Assembly: GCF_010894435.1 (NCBI RefSeq)
Contig: NZ_JAAIXZ010000001.1
Span: 712,322 to 776,321 of the forward strand
Direction of reading: 5' to 3'
DNA length: 64,000 nucleotides
Origin: Pyxidicoccus trucidator
GTDB taxonomy: Bacteria > Myxococcota > Myxococcia > Myxococcales > Myxococcaceae
In this document: piece after piece, positions 36,191 to 44,445 of the stretch
How positions within the stretch are numbered: the first letter of the stretch is position 1
How the letters are laid out: each line of letters starts with the position of its first letter
Notes under the pieces: generated by a model
Database searches by the model: none
Told to the model about the DNA's origin: nothing
The model's input: only the letters and a program-made list of their open reading frames with translations
Program-made: the position numbers and the translations under genes

Positions 36191-36701
36191 GTCCCCCTCC
36201 TCTTGTTGACACGGGTGCGCCCGCCCTCCGGGGCAGGGCTCCGGCAGCGTAGACCAGGCGGGCAGGCAGCCGAGATACCCCTGTCGACAAAGCGGTAGGC
36301 GTCCAGGCCACATCGCCCGGCGTGACGACAGCGGTGTACGATTGAAACAGCCGGGCTCCCCGAGGGAGCGGGCCCGGGCACCACCGGAGTGAAGCAGACA
36401 CGCCATTCATGCAAGCCATTGGCTCCCCGCGCGAGCCCCAGGCGCATTTCCCTCTGGGAACCAATGCCTTGCACGCCTGTCTCCCCGCCACGCCGGGGGC
36501 CGTGCGAAGTGCCGAAATGACTCACCCCATGCCTTGAAAGTCGACGGCGGCCTTTGATGTTTGTGCCCCCACTTGCCAGGCACCCCTTGCACGCCCCGCC
36601 ATCATCGGCGCGGCGGTTGAGCCATCGAGAGCCCCTTCCGTTCCTTGTGTCCGGAGTAGCGGGGTCCACGGTCGCTCACATTCCCTGGCTGCTGGAGCAC
36701 C
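36191..36701. other. 511-base divergent intergenic region
   Basis: It holds promoters for the LLM oxidoreductase (minus) and the chitinase (plus). I see no convincing gene. The notable feature is an imperfect 18-bp inverted repeat centred near 36441. A more AT-rich stretch (36500-36570) precedes the chitinase. Confidence 0.5.
36410..36473. repeat. Imperfect 18-bp inverted repeat upstream of chitinase
   Basis: Arms 36410-36427 (TGCAAGCCATTGGCTCCC) and 36456-36473 (GGGAACCAATGCCTTGCA) match at 16 of 18 positions around a 28-base loop. It lies 228 bases before the chitinase start. It may be an operator, an RNA hairpin or a small repeat. Confidence 0.5.
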
Positions 36702-38642
36702 ATGAGAAAGCAGCTCAAGTGGTTCATGTTGGCAGTCGGCGTTCAGGCCACCGCGTGCGGTGGCGCGTCCGACTTTCAAGGCACCACGCCCGAGGTCACC
36801 ACCCCGGAGGTGTCCACACCCGAGACCGCTCCACCCTCCGAGTCCGCGCCCGGCGACGTCGAAGCCGCCGCGGTGGACTCGAACACCCTCTTCGCGGACG
36901 CGCTCGGCACCGGCTGGACGGACTGGTCCTGGGCCACGCGCAACCTCGCGGCGACGTCCCCCGTCGCCTCCGGCACGCGCGCCGTGTCCGTCACCTTCGG
37001 CCCCTGGTCGGGCCTCTACTTCCACCACGCGGGGGTCCCCACCACGGGGCTCGAGTTCCTGGAGCTCCAGGTCCACGGTGGCGTGACGGCCAACCCGGCC
37101 CTCACCGCGTATGCCACCGTCGCCACCCAGGCCCGCCCCACGGTGGGGGTGAACCGGTACTGTGACGGTGGCACCATCAAGGCGGGTGCCTGGACGCGGT
37201 GCCGCGTGCCCCTGTCCGCGCTCGGCGTCACCAACGTCACGCTGGACGGCATCGTCCTCCAGGAGGGCGCCGGCCGCACGCTGCCGGTGATGACCTTCGA
37301 CAACCTCCGCCTCGGCACCTCCGTGGCCGCGCCGCAGGGCGTGAGCATCACCCTCACCCCCACCAGCGCGTCACTGGCGACGGGCGCCACGCGGACCTTC
37401 ACGGCCACCGTGACGGGCAGCACCAACAAGGCCGTCACCTGGTCCATCCAGCAGGGCGCGTCCGGCGGCACCGTCACCAGCGCGGGCCTGTACACCGCGC
37501 CGCAGACGGCGGGCACGTACCACGTCATCGCCACCAGTCAGGCGGACACCACGAAGAAGGCGTCCGCCACCGTCACCGTCACCCGGCCTCCGAGCGGCGG
37601 CACCGGCAAGTGGGTGTCTGGCTATTACACCGGCTGGAACGCGGACCTGTACCCCCCGGAGAAGGTGGACTTCAGCGCGATGACGCACATCATCGTCGGC
37701 CGCGCCACGCCCCGCACGGACGGCACGCTGAGCACGGCCTTCGACAACTCGAATGGCCCGGCCATGGCGCGCACCCTCGCCACCCGGGCCCATGCGGCCG
37801 GTCGCAAGGCCATCATCATGGTCGGCGGCGCCGGTGAGCACGCCAACTGGGTGGGCGCCGCCAGCAACGCCAACCGCGCGAAGTTCGTGCAGAACCTGCT
37901 CTCCGCCATGGACAGCCTCGGCTACGACGGCCTCGACATCGACTGGGAGCCCGTCGAGGCGGCCGACAAGCCCAACCTGCTCGCCCTGGTGAAGGAGCTG
38001 CGCGCGGCCCGGCCGGGCATGCTGCTCACCTTCCCCATCGGGTGGATCAACACCAACTTCGCCTCCGACGTGGACCCCTGGTTCGCCCAGCTCGCGCCCT
38101 ACCTGGACCAGATCAACATCATGTCCTACGAGATGATTGGCCCGTGGGACGGCTGGCAGTCCTGGTACACCTCCGCGCTGTACGGCCACAACGGCAGCCA
38201 CCCGACGTCCGTCTCCGCCAGCCTCAATGGCTGGGTCGCCGCGGGCATCCCCAAGGCCAAGCTGGGCATGGGCATCCCCTTCTACGGCATGGCCTGGCGC
38301 AACATCACCGGCCCCTACCAGAGCTTCACCAACTGGTCCGACTACGTGGGCAGCGACAACTCCTTCACGTACAAGAAAATCCAGCAACTCTCCGCGTCCG
38401 GCACCTACCGCTGGGACGCCGTGGCCGGGGCCAGCTACGTCACCTTCTCCTCCCCCGTGGAGGACGGCACCGTGCGGTGGATTTCCTATGACAGCCCGCA
38501 GGCCATCGCCGCCAAGGGCGCCTACACCCGCGACAACGGCTTCGGCGGCACCATCATCTGGACCATCAACCAGGGCTGCACCGACCCCGCCACCGGCGCC
38601 AACCCGCTCCTGGACGCCGTGAAGGGCGCCTTCCTCCAGTAA
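36702..38642 (+). CDS. GH18 chitinase lipoprotein with Ig-like domain
   Basis: 646-residue secreted glycosidase. Signal peptide with Cys19 (VQATACGG) suggests lipid anchoring. A Thr/Pro/Glu linker follows (about 25-55), then a carbohydrate-binding-like beta domain (60-210), a bacterial Ig-like (BIg2) domain about 215-300 (ITLTPTSASLATGATRTFTA), and the GH18 barrel from about 308 (WVSGYYTGWNADLYPPEK). The catalytic DxxDxDxE motif is complete, DGLDIDWE at 409-416 with acid Glu416. The Tyr of the substrate pocket is likely in INIMSYEMIGPW. GGAG precedes the ATG. Chitin or related beta-1,4-GlcNAc polymers are the expected substrate, useful against fungi. Confidence 0.9.
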   Translation: MRKQLKWFMLAVGVQATACGGASDFQGTTPEVTTPEVSTPETAPPSESAPGDVEAAAVDSNTLFADALGTGWTDWSWATRNLAATSPVASGTRAVSVTFGPWSGLYFHHAGVPTTGLEFLELQVHGGVTANPALTAYATVATQARPTVGVNRYCDGGTIKAGAWTRCRVPLSALGVTNVTLDGIVLQEGAGRTLPVMTFDNLRLGTSVAAPQGVSITLTPTSASLATGATRTFTATVTGSTNKAVTWSIQQGASGGTVTSAGLYTAPQTAGTYHVIATSQADTTKKASATVTVTRPPSGGTGKWVSGYYTGWNADLYPPEKVDFSAMTHIIVGRATPRTDGTLSTAFDNSNGPAMARTLATRAHAAGRKAIIMVGGAGEHANWVGAASNANRAKFVQNLLSAMDSLGYDGLDIDWEPVEAADKPNLLALVKELRAARPGMLLTFPIGWINTNFASDVDPWFAQLAPYLDQINIMSYEMIGPWDGWQSWYTSALYGHNGSHPTSVSASLNGWVAAGIPKAKLGMGIPFYGMAWRNITGPYQSFTNWSDYVGSDNSFTYKKIQQLSASGTYRWDAVAGASYVTFSSPVEDGTVRWISYDSPQAIAAKGAYTRDNGFGGTIIWTINQGCTDPATGANPLLDAVKGAFLQ

Positions 38643-38668
38643 CCGGAGGAGCTGTCCAGTATGGCTCG

Positions 38669-38703
38669 GCTGCCCGGTCGGCGCTCCTCCGGCCGGGCAG
38701 CCC
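38669..38703 (+). terminator. Strong hairpin after the chitinase gene
   Basis: GGCTGCCCGG pairs with CCGGGCAGCC; four further inner pairs (one G-U) give a stem of about 14 bp around a seven-base loop. It begins 27 bases after the stop. No T run follows. Confidence 0.65.
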
Positions 38704-38918
38704 GTGTCCCAGGGGTGCGGCCATTCCACCCACCTGGGGGTGAAGGGCCGTGCTTCCGTTGCCTGGACAGAGGCAGATACGGTAGAAGGCGCCGCCCAGT
38801 CCGCCCGAGCATGGGGCCCCGCGGTAAGCACCGGCCGGGTCCGCTGGGTTCCCCCCCGGGCAGGCAGATAGGCAGGCCCCGCCCAAAGCCCCCCCGTGTG
38901 TGTGTTGCCGGTGGGGGC

Positions 38919-38924
38919 TAGACT
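38919..38924 (+). promoter_or_regulatory. Candidate -10 box TAGACT before the GT fusion gene
   Basis: TAGACT lies nine nt before TTG 38934. If transcription starts about seven bases on, the mRNA has a leader of about 35 bases with the AAGGAG site at 38953-38958. Confidence 0.4.
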
Positions 38925-38966
38925 GCCGGGCCCTTGGTCGGACAGGCCGAAAAGGAGTTGGTGGAC

Positions 38967-41699
38967 GTGAAGAGGAAGCAGCGTATCTCGGTCGTCATCC
39001 CCTGCTACAACGACGGAAGGTACCTTCCGGAGACCCTCGACTGCCTCGCGTCCCAGACCCGCAAGGTGGACGAGGTCCTGGTCGTCAATGACGGCTCCAC
39101 GGACCCGGATACCCTCGCCCTGCTGGGCCGGCTCCCACCCGCCATCCGCGTCCTCCACCAGGAGAACCAGGGCCTGGGCTTCGCGCGGAACAACGGCATC
39201 AAGCTGCTCACCGGCGACCTGGTCCTCATCCTGGACAGCGATGACCTCATCGCGCCCGACACCCTGGAGAAGATGGAGGCCGCGCTCGAGGCGAACCCCG
39301 ACGCGTCCTGGGTCTACACCCAGATTGAGTCCTTCGGCGCGTGGCAGGACATCGTCCCGGTGCCCCGGTGGAACCCGTACCTCCAGCTCGACAACAACTA
39401 CTGCGTGGTGATGTCGCTGGTGCGCCGCTCCGTCTACTCGGAGCTGGGGCTGCTCTACCCGAGGATGCGCGGCTACGAGGACTGGTCCTTCTGGATGTCC
39501 TGCATCGAGGCGGGCCTCAAGGGCGTGGTCATCGACGAGCCCCTGTTCAAGTACCGCCGCAAGCTCACCGGCTCGCTGCTCACCTCGTCGGACCGCGTCC
39601 GGCACGAGCTGCGCACGGAGCTGATGCAGCAGCACCCCGCCCTCTTCACCCGCGAGGCGCGCGCCGCCCTCAAGTCCGCGCATGCACCCGGGCTCGAGGT
39701 GCTGTGGACGGGCCCGGCCGCTGACGCCCCGGCAGTCCGCGCCTTCCTGGACCGGCAGACCCTCTCGGACGTGGTGCTGACCACGGACTTCCCGGCGGAC
39801 GCCCGCGGGCTCCTGCGCGCCATCAAGGGCAAGTACGTGGTGGCGTTCGGCCCCGCGCACCTGCCGCTGCTCGAGCGCTGCTCGCCCACCTTCCTGGAGC
39901 AGCTGCTCCGCGCCTCGGAGACCCGCAACACGCCGGCCATCGTCGTCCCCACCGACGCGCCCACCCTGGTGGAGCACACCGCCCGCTCGCGCGTGTGCAC
40001 CTACCCGGTGGAGCGGCTGGACCGCGGCCTGGCGGACCTCTGCTTCCTGCGCACCTTCTACGCCAGCAACCTCACCACCGCCGACCTGTCCGCGGACAGC
40101 GAAGCGGCGGCGCTGTTCCACAAGGTGTTGCGAGAGCAGGGCGGGCTCCTCTTCGCGCACGACTTCTTCTTCCAGGTGAAGGAGCTGCCGGCGAAGTCGG
40201 CCCTCCCCTCCGCCAGCGCCCTCCAGCGGGCGCCGGACGAGACGAAGAGCCTGCGCATGGCCGTGTCCCTCGCGCGCAAGGGCATCGTCAGGGTGCTCGG
40301 CGAGGACGAGACGGCGCGCCTGCTGCACCCCATCAAGGTGGGCCTGAGGGACCAGAAGCAGCGGCTGCAGCGCATGATACCCACCATCCTCGGGCCGCGG
40401 CCCCAGAAGCCCCTGCCCCCCTCGAGGGAGCCGCGGCTGCTCTGCCCGAGCCAGTTCGAGGAGCGCCGCATCCTGAACGGCATCGGCGTGGCCTTCGAGC
40501 GCCACGCTCCGGTGGCCACGCAGGGCAGCGGCCGGCGCGTCCTGATGATGCTGCCATGGGTGAACTGCGGCGGCGTGGACAAGGCGGCGGTGGACCAGGC
40601 CGCGCTCCTCAAGTCCGCCGGGTACGAGGTGTCCCTGGCCACCAACATCACCTCGGGCAACGAGTGGGCCCACAAGTTCAACGCGCACGTGAGCGACGTG
40701 TGGCACATGGACTACTCCGTGCCGACCGTCGAGCAGGTCGGCGTGGTGGCGGAGCTGGTGCGCACCCGCGGCATCGACGCCGTCTACATGTGCCACTCCT
40801 GGCTGGGCTACCAGTCGGCCGAGGCGCTCAAGCGGAGGCTGCCGGGCGTGAAGACGGTGGACTACCTCCACATGAACAGCGCCTACATGAAGGAGTCCTA
40901 CCGCTACTTCGACCGCTTCCTCGACATGCACATGACGTCGAGCGAGTACCTCATCGAGAAGGCGGTGAAGGCGGGCGTGAGCCGGAGCAAGCTGCGCCTC
41001 ATCCGCACCGCGTGCGACGAGGAGGGCCTCTTCAACCCCGCCCGCGTGTCCGAGGGCTGGCTGTACGAGCGGCTCCGCCTGCGTCGCGGCACGCCGCTGG
41101 TGGGCTTCGTGGGCCGCCTCCACGCGGACAAGAACCCCCTCTTCCTGTCCCGCCTCCACGCCCGCATCCGCTCCCGCTGGTCCCAGCCCAACCGGCCGCT
41201 GCACTTCGTCTTCATCGGCAGCGGGCCGGAGGAGGAGCGGCTCCAGGCGCTCGTCACCGAGCAGGGCATGCACCACTTCACGCACTTCCTGCCCAGCGAC
41301 ACCCCCATCGCGCTGGCCATGCGGGACATGTCCCTGCTGCTGCTCGCCTCGAAAATCGAGGGCCTCCCGCTGGTCTTCTTCGAGGCCATGGCCATGGGCG
41401 TCCCCGTGGTGAGCACCTCCATCCAGGGCATCCCGGAGCTCGTCACCAGCGAGGTGGGCGCCTGCGTGCCCAACCTCAAGGACCCGGAGCGGCGCATGGA
41501 GCGGCTGAGCGACGCCGCCCTGCGCATCCTGGAGAACGACGAGCTGCGCGCCGCCATGGGCCGCCGCGCCCGCCTCCGCCTCCAGGGCGGCGGCTTCAGC
41601 CTCGCCGAGGCGAACGCCGCCTACCTCCAGGCGTTCGAGGAGCTGCTGCGCGGCTCCGCCGACGCGGCGGGCACGCTGGAGCTGGTCAAGGTCGGCTGA
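38967..41699 (+). CDS. Two-domain glycosyltransferase (GT2-type fused to GT4-type)
   Basis: About 910 residues. N-terminal GT-A domain (about 1-250): ISVVIPCYNDGRYLPETL, VVNDGSTDP, and the metal DXD-like LILDSDD. A linker of about 270 residues of mixed helix follows. The C-terminal GT-B domain (about 520-900) has VDKAAVDQAALLKSAGYEV, GFVGRLHADKNP (donor loop) and EGLPLVFFEAMAMGVPVVS with the paired Glu residues of GT4 enzymes. It probably adds two sugars in a polysaccharide or lipid-linked chain. The frame opens at TTG 38934; GTG 38967 was chosen because AAGGAG lies nine bases before it. No other polysaccharide genes are adjacent. Confidence 0.85.
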   Translation: MKRKQRISVVIPCYNDGRYLPETLDCLASQTRKVDEVLVVNDGSTDPDTLALLGRLPPAIRVLHQENQGLGFARNNGIKLLTGDLVLILDSDDLIAPDTLEKMEAALEANPDASWVYTQIESFGAWQDIVPVPRWNPYLQLDNNYCVVMSLVRRSVYSELGLLYPRMRGYEDWSFWMSCIEAGLKGVVIDEPLFKYRRKLTGSLLTSSDRVRHELRTELMQQHPALFTREARAALKSAHAPGLEVLWTGPAADAPAVRAFLDRQTLSDVVLTTDFPADARGLLRAIKGKYVVAFGPAHLPLLERCSPTFLEQLLRASETRNTPAIVVPTDAPTLVEHTARSRVCTYPVERLDRGLADLCFLRTFYASNLTTADLSADSEAAALFHKVLREQGGLLFAHDFFFQVKELPAKSALPSASALQRAPDETKSLRMAVSLARKGIVRVLGEDETARLLHPIKVGLRDQKQRLQRMIPTILGPRPQKPLPPSREPRLLCPSQFEERRILNGIGVAFERHAPVATQGSGRRVLMMLPWVNCGGVDKAAVDQAALLKSAGYEVSLATNITSGNEWAHKFNAHVSDVWHMDYSVPTVEQVGVVAELVRTRGIDAVYMCHSWLGYQSAEALKRRLPGVKTVDYLHMNSAYMKESYRYFDRFLDMHMTSSEYLIEKAVKAGVSRSKLRLIRTACDEEGLFNPARVSEGWLYERLRLRRGTPLVGFVGRLHADKNPLFLSRLHARIRSRWSQPNRPLHFVFIGSGPEEERLQALVTEQGMHHFTHFLPSDTPIALAMRDMSLLLLASKIEGLPLVFFEAMAMGVPVVSTSIQGIPELVTSEVGACVPNLKDPERRMERLSDAALRILENDELRAAMGRRARLRLQGGGFSLAEANAAYLQAFEELLRGSADAAGTLELVKVG

Positions 41700-41713
41700 G
41701 CCGTCACGACGGA

Positions 41714-41741
41714 CTGGGAGCGCGGTTCCCCGCGCTCCCAG
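41714..41741. terminator. Perfect hairpin between GT fusion and RibD-C genes
   Basis: CTGGGAGCGCGG (41714-41725) and CCGCGCTCCCAG (41730-41741) pair over 12 bp with loop TTCC, between two convergent genes. Likely bidirectional. Confidence 0.7.
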
Positions 41742-41747
41742 CGACTC

Positions 41748-42341
41748 TCATTCCGCCGGGGGCGTGCCCGGAGGCGGCACGGCGTTCGTCCCCGGTGCGC
41801 CCTCGGGCATCACCGCGTAGCGCAGGAGCAGCACGCCGTTCTTGTAGACCTTGGTGGACAGCAGCTCCAGGCTCTGCGTCCCCCGGAGCCGCGTGACGAG
41901 GGGGATTCCCGAGCCCAGCAGCAGCGGGTTGAGCTTGATGAGCACCTCGTCGACGAGCCCCGCCTCCAGCACCTTCGACGCGAAGTCCGCGCCCCCCGCG
42001 AGGTAGAGGTCCTTGCCCGGCTGCGCCTTCAGCCGCCGGATGACGCCCAGGGCATCCTCGCCCACGAGCTTCACCCGCGGATTCGGACTCTCCTTCATCG
42101 AGCGCGAGAAGACGTACGTCTCCATCATGGGGTACGGGTCCGTCACCCCCACCTTCAGCGCCGGCTCGTAGGTGCGCCGTCCCATCAACACGGCGTCGTA
42201 CGTCGCGAAGGACGCGAGGTAGTCGGTGATGTGCTCGCCATCCTTCACGAGGCGTTCCTGCAGGAAGGCCCCGTAGGTGTCGTCCTCGTGGGCGATGAAG
42301 CCATCAACGGTGGAAGCCACGTGGTACTTGAGCTTTCTCAT
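41748..42341 (-). CDS. RibD-C/dihydrofolate reductase-like protein
   Basis: 197 residues of the RibD C-terminal / DHFR-like reductase fold: KLKYHVASTVDGFIAHEDD, YDAVLMGRRTYEPAL, MMETYVFSRSMKESPN, DLYLAGGADFASKVLEAGLVDE and IKLNPLLLGSGIPL. These usually bind NADPH; the true substrate in this subgroup is not known and it is not a classical DHFR. ATG 42341 is preceded by GGAG. A Pro-rich tail ends the protein. Confidence 0.85.
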   Translation of the reverse strand: MRKLKYHVASTVDGFIAHEDDTYGAFLQERLVKDGEHITDYLASFATYDAVLMGRRTYEPALKVGVTDPYPMMETYVFSRSMKESPNPRVKLVGEDALGVIRRLKAQPGKDLYLAGGADFASKVLEAGLVDEVLIKLNPLLLGSGIPLVTRLRGTQSLELLSTKVYKNGVLLLRYAVMPEGAPGTNAVPPPGTPPAE

Positions 42342-42764
42342 ACGAAAATCTCCAAAGGCAGCGCATGCGCCCGGCGCACCGGGCGGACGGGGTTGGGTTC
42401 GCGGCGGGGACTCGGTGAGGCTCACGCGTCCGGACGGCAGGCGACGACGCACCGCAGCGGAAATGCCGGGGCGACGAGGGCAGTCACGGAGGGAGCTGTC
42501 AGCGAGAGGAGATCATGGGACGACGCCGTGAGGCGCCGGGCGGAACATTAAGCACGCCCTCCGTACACCCGCAATGCCTCTCTTCAATGCCTGGGTTTGT
42601 TCGGCCCCAGGAGCCGCCCGGCTGGAAAATCCCGGGCTGGCTTTCCTTCAATGCACACGGGCCGTGAATATCTGCGGTGAGGGTGCGTCCAGGCATTCAC
42701 GTGCACGCCTCCCTGCTCCTGGGGGGGCTGGACACCCTCTCCTCACACCCCGAAGGAACCCAGA
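42342..42764. other. 423-base divergent gap
   Basis: It lies between the RibD-C and DUF4476 genes. I see no credible gene, RNA or strong palindrome. Two CTTCAATGC strings occur near 42583 and 42647 and the sequence is somewhat less GC-rich from 42550, suggesting the DUF4476 promoter lies there. Confidence 0.4.
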
Positions 42765-43448
42765 ATGACCCCGCTTGCCCGTGCAGTGATTGCCGCGTCC
42801 GTGTTCGTTGCCTCTGTCGCCTCGGCCCAGGACGTCGAGATGAACATGAACGTCCAGGTCGATGACCAGGACCTGCCCTCGGCGAACATCCAGATGAAGG
42901 GCACGGGCCCGGGTGGCGAGGAAGGCGTGGACATGAACGTCCAGGCCGGTGGCGCCCGCATGCAGATCAAGGTGCAGGGCAACGGAATGAAGAGCGAGAC
43001 GAGCGAGCGCACCGAGAAGAAGGAGCACCGGGAGCGCCGCCAGGAGGTACGGCACGAGGAGCCCCGCGTGGTGCACGTCAAGACTGTCACGTCGGAGCCG
43101 GCGTTCCGCGACTGTGGCACCGGCGAGGACTCGGGCTGCACCATGAAGCGTGACGGCCAGCTGGCGATGGACGCGGAGACCTTCCGCGGCATCATGAAGT
43201 CCCTCAAGGCCGTGGGCAACGAGCTGACCCGCGAGGACATGGCGGAGAAGATGTTCAAGCGGAACTACCTCACCGCGAAGCAGTTCGGCCTGGTGCTGGA
43301 CCTGTTCGAGAACGAGCTCACCCGCCTGGACGTGGCGAAGAACGCGGCGCCCCACGTGGTGAACCCGCAGCACGCGCTGGGCTTCTCCTCCAAGTGGGAC
43401 AACTCGCTGAACGGCGAGGACTACGTCGAAATCATGTCCGCCCAGTAG
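42765..43448 (+). CDS. Secreted DUF4476 protein
   Basis: 227 residues. Signal peptide MTPLARAVIAASVFVASVASA; then an Asn/Met/Gln-rich strand region (VEMNMNVQVDDQDLPS and repeats of MNVQ); a charged Glu/Arg/Lys segment (residues 75-100); and a C-terminal helical domain from about 125 matching DUF4476: FRGIMKSLKAVGNELTREDM, LTAKQFGLVLDLFENELTRLDVAK and a final VNPQHALGFSSKW. GAAGGAAC before the ATG is a fair ribosome site. Function unknown. Two cysteines (FRDCGTGEDSGC) may form a bridge. Confidence 0.8.
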   Translation: MTPLARAVIAASVFVASVASAQDVEMNMNVQVDDQDLPSANIQMKGTGPGGEEGVDMNVQAGGARMQIKVQGNGMKSETSERTEKKEHRERRQEVRHEEPRVVHVKTVTSEPAFRDCGTGEDSGCTMKRDGQLAMDAETFRGIMKSLKAVGNELTREDMAEKMFKRNYLTAKQFGLVLDLFENELTRLDVAKNAAPHVVNPQHALGFSSKWDNSLNGEDYVEIMSAQ

Positions 43449-43547
43449 GCGCCCGCCGCCTCCCTCGGGGGGCGGCCGCGTCACAAGGGCCGGCGGCGTT
43501 GTCCACCTCGGGGGGAGCATGGGCGCTCCCCCTCGAAAGGAGACGCC

Positions 43548-44399
43548 ATGCGTGAGCAGGAACCCCAGCTCCCGGCCGAGGGCCGGGCACCCAGAGCCGA
43601 CCCCCTCCTCCAGCAGGGCTCGACGGGCTCCGCCGTCGTCGAGCTGCAGACGCTGCTGGCGAAGGCGGGCTTCAGTCCCGGGGTGGCCGACGGAAACTTC
43701 GGGCCGATGACGAAGACGGCGGTGATGAACTTCCAGCGCGCGCGAGGGCTGGGCGCGGACGGCCTCGTCGGTCCCGCCACCTGGGCGGCGCTGAGGGCCC
43801 CCGCGCCCACGCCCGTGAGCGGGCTGCGCGAGAAGCTTGTCGCCGAGGCGCAGTGGGGCCTCTCCAATGCGGGCGGCATCCACTACCGGCAGCTGCGCCC
43901 CATGGACGGCATCAACCAGCGCCACAAGCTGCCGCTCGACACGGACTGCTCGGGCTTCGTCACGCTCTGCTACAAGTGGGCGGGCGCCGGGGACCCCAAC
44001 GGCCTGGGGTTCAATGGCCAGGGGTACACGGGCACGCTGCTGGGCTACCTCACCGCCGTCACGCAGTCGCAGGTGAAGGCGGGAGACCTGGTCCTCTGGT
44101 CGCGCAATGGCGCGGGGAAGCACGTGGCCCTCGTCCTCGAGCCGGGCAGCGACCCGCTGCTCGTGTCCCACGGCGAGGAGGCGGGCCCCTACACCGTCCG
44201 CTTCTCCGCCTCCAACCGCTATCACGCGGGCGACAGCGTGCACTGGCTGAGGCTGCCCTCGGTGGACGGCACGTATCGCGAGGCGCCGTCCGAAGCACTC
44301 CGCGCGGCCAGGCCGCGTGTGGAGGCGAGCGGCCAGAGCGACGCGCCCACCGAAGCCGGGCTGGCGCGGGAGGCTGGTACCCCACCCGTCCGGCACTGA
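43548..44399 (+). CDS. Peptidoglycan-binding protein with NlpC/P60-type hydrolase domain
   Basis: 283 residues. A PG_binding_1 domain is clear: GSTGSAVVELQTLLAKAGFS, DGNFGPMTKTAVMNFQRARG, GPATWAAL. It is followed at about 95-245 by a cysteine-peptidase domain: DTDCSGFVTLCYKWAG (nucleophile Cys), a His in GKHVALVLE, and Asp/His candidates later. This is the usual pattern of an NlpC/P60-like endopeptidase or CHAP amidase. No signal peptide is visible at ATG 43548, which has AAAGGAG upstream. Export could be unconventional, or it acts on prey after lysis. Confidence 0.8.
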   Translation: MREQEPQLPAEGRAPRADPLLQQGSTGSAVVELQTLLAKAGFSPGVADGNFGPMTKTAVMNFQRARGLGADGLVGPATWAALRAPAPTPVSGLREKLVAEAQWGLSNAGGIHYRQLRPMDGINQRHKLPLDTDCSGFVTLCYKWAGAGDPNGLGFNGQGYTGTLLGYLTAVTQSQVKAGDLVLWSRNGAGKHVALVLEPGSDPLLVSHGEEAGPYTVRFSASNRYHAGDSVHWLRLPSVDGTYREAPSEALRAARPRVEASGQSDAPTEAGLAREAGTPPVRH

Positions 44400-44428
44400 C
44401 GCTCCCTGACGGAGCGGCGAAGCTCGTC

Positions 44429-44434
44429 TAGAGT
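44429..44434 (+). promoter_or_regulatory. Candidate -10 box TAGAGT before sensor kinase
   Basis: TAGAGT ends 11 nt before ATG 44446. A CTGACG 17 bases upstream (44406-44411) is a possible weak -35 box. Same spacing as before the LytS-type kinase. Confidence 0.45.
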
Positions 44435-44445
44435 CCGCCGCACCC

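Noticed and set aside
37371-41285. A 1304-codon open frame on the minus strand
   Set aside because: It runs antisense through the chitinase and the glycosyltransferase. Its translation is Gly/Arg/His/Val/Gln-rich with no domain. In DNA of this GC content, long antisense frames are common shadows.
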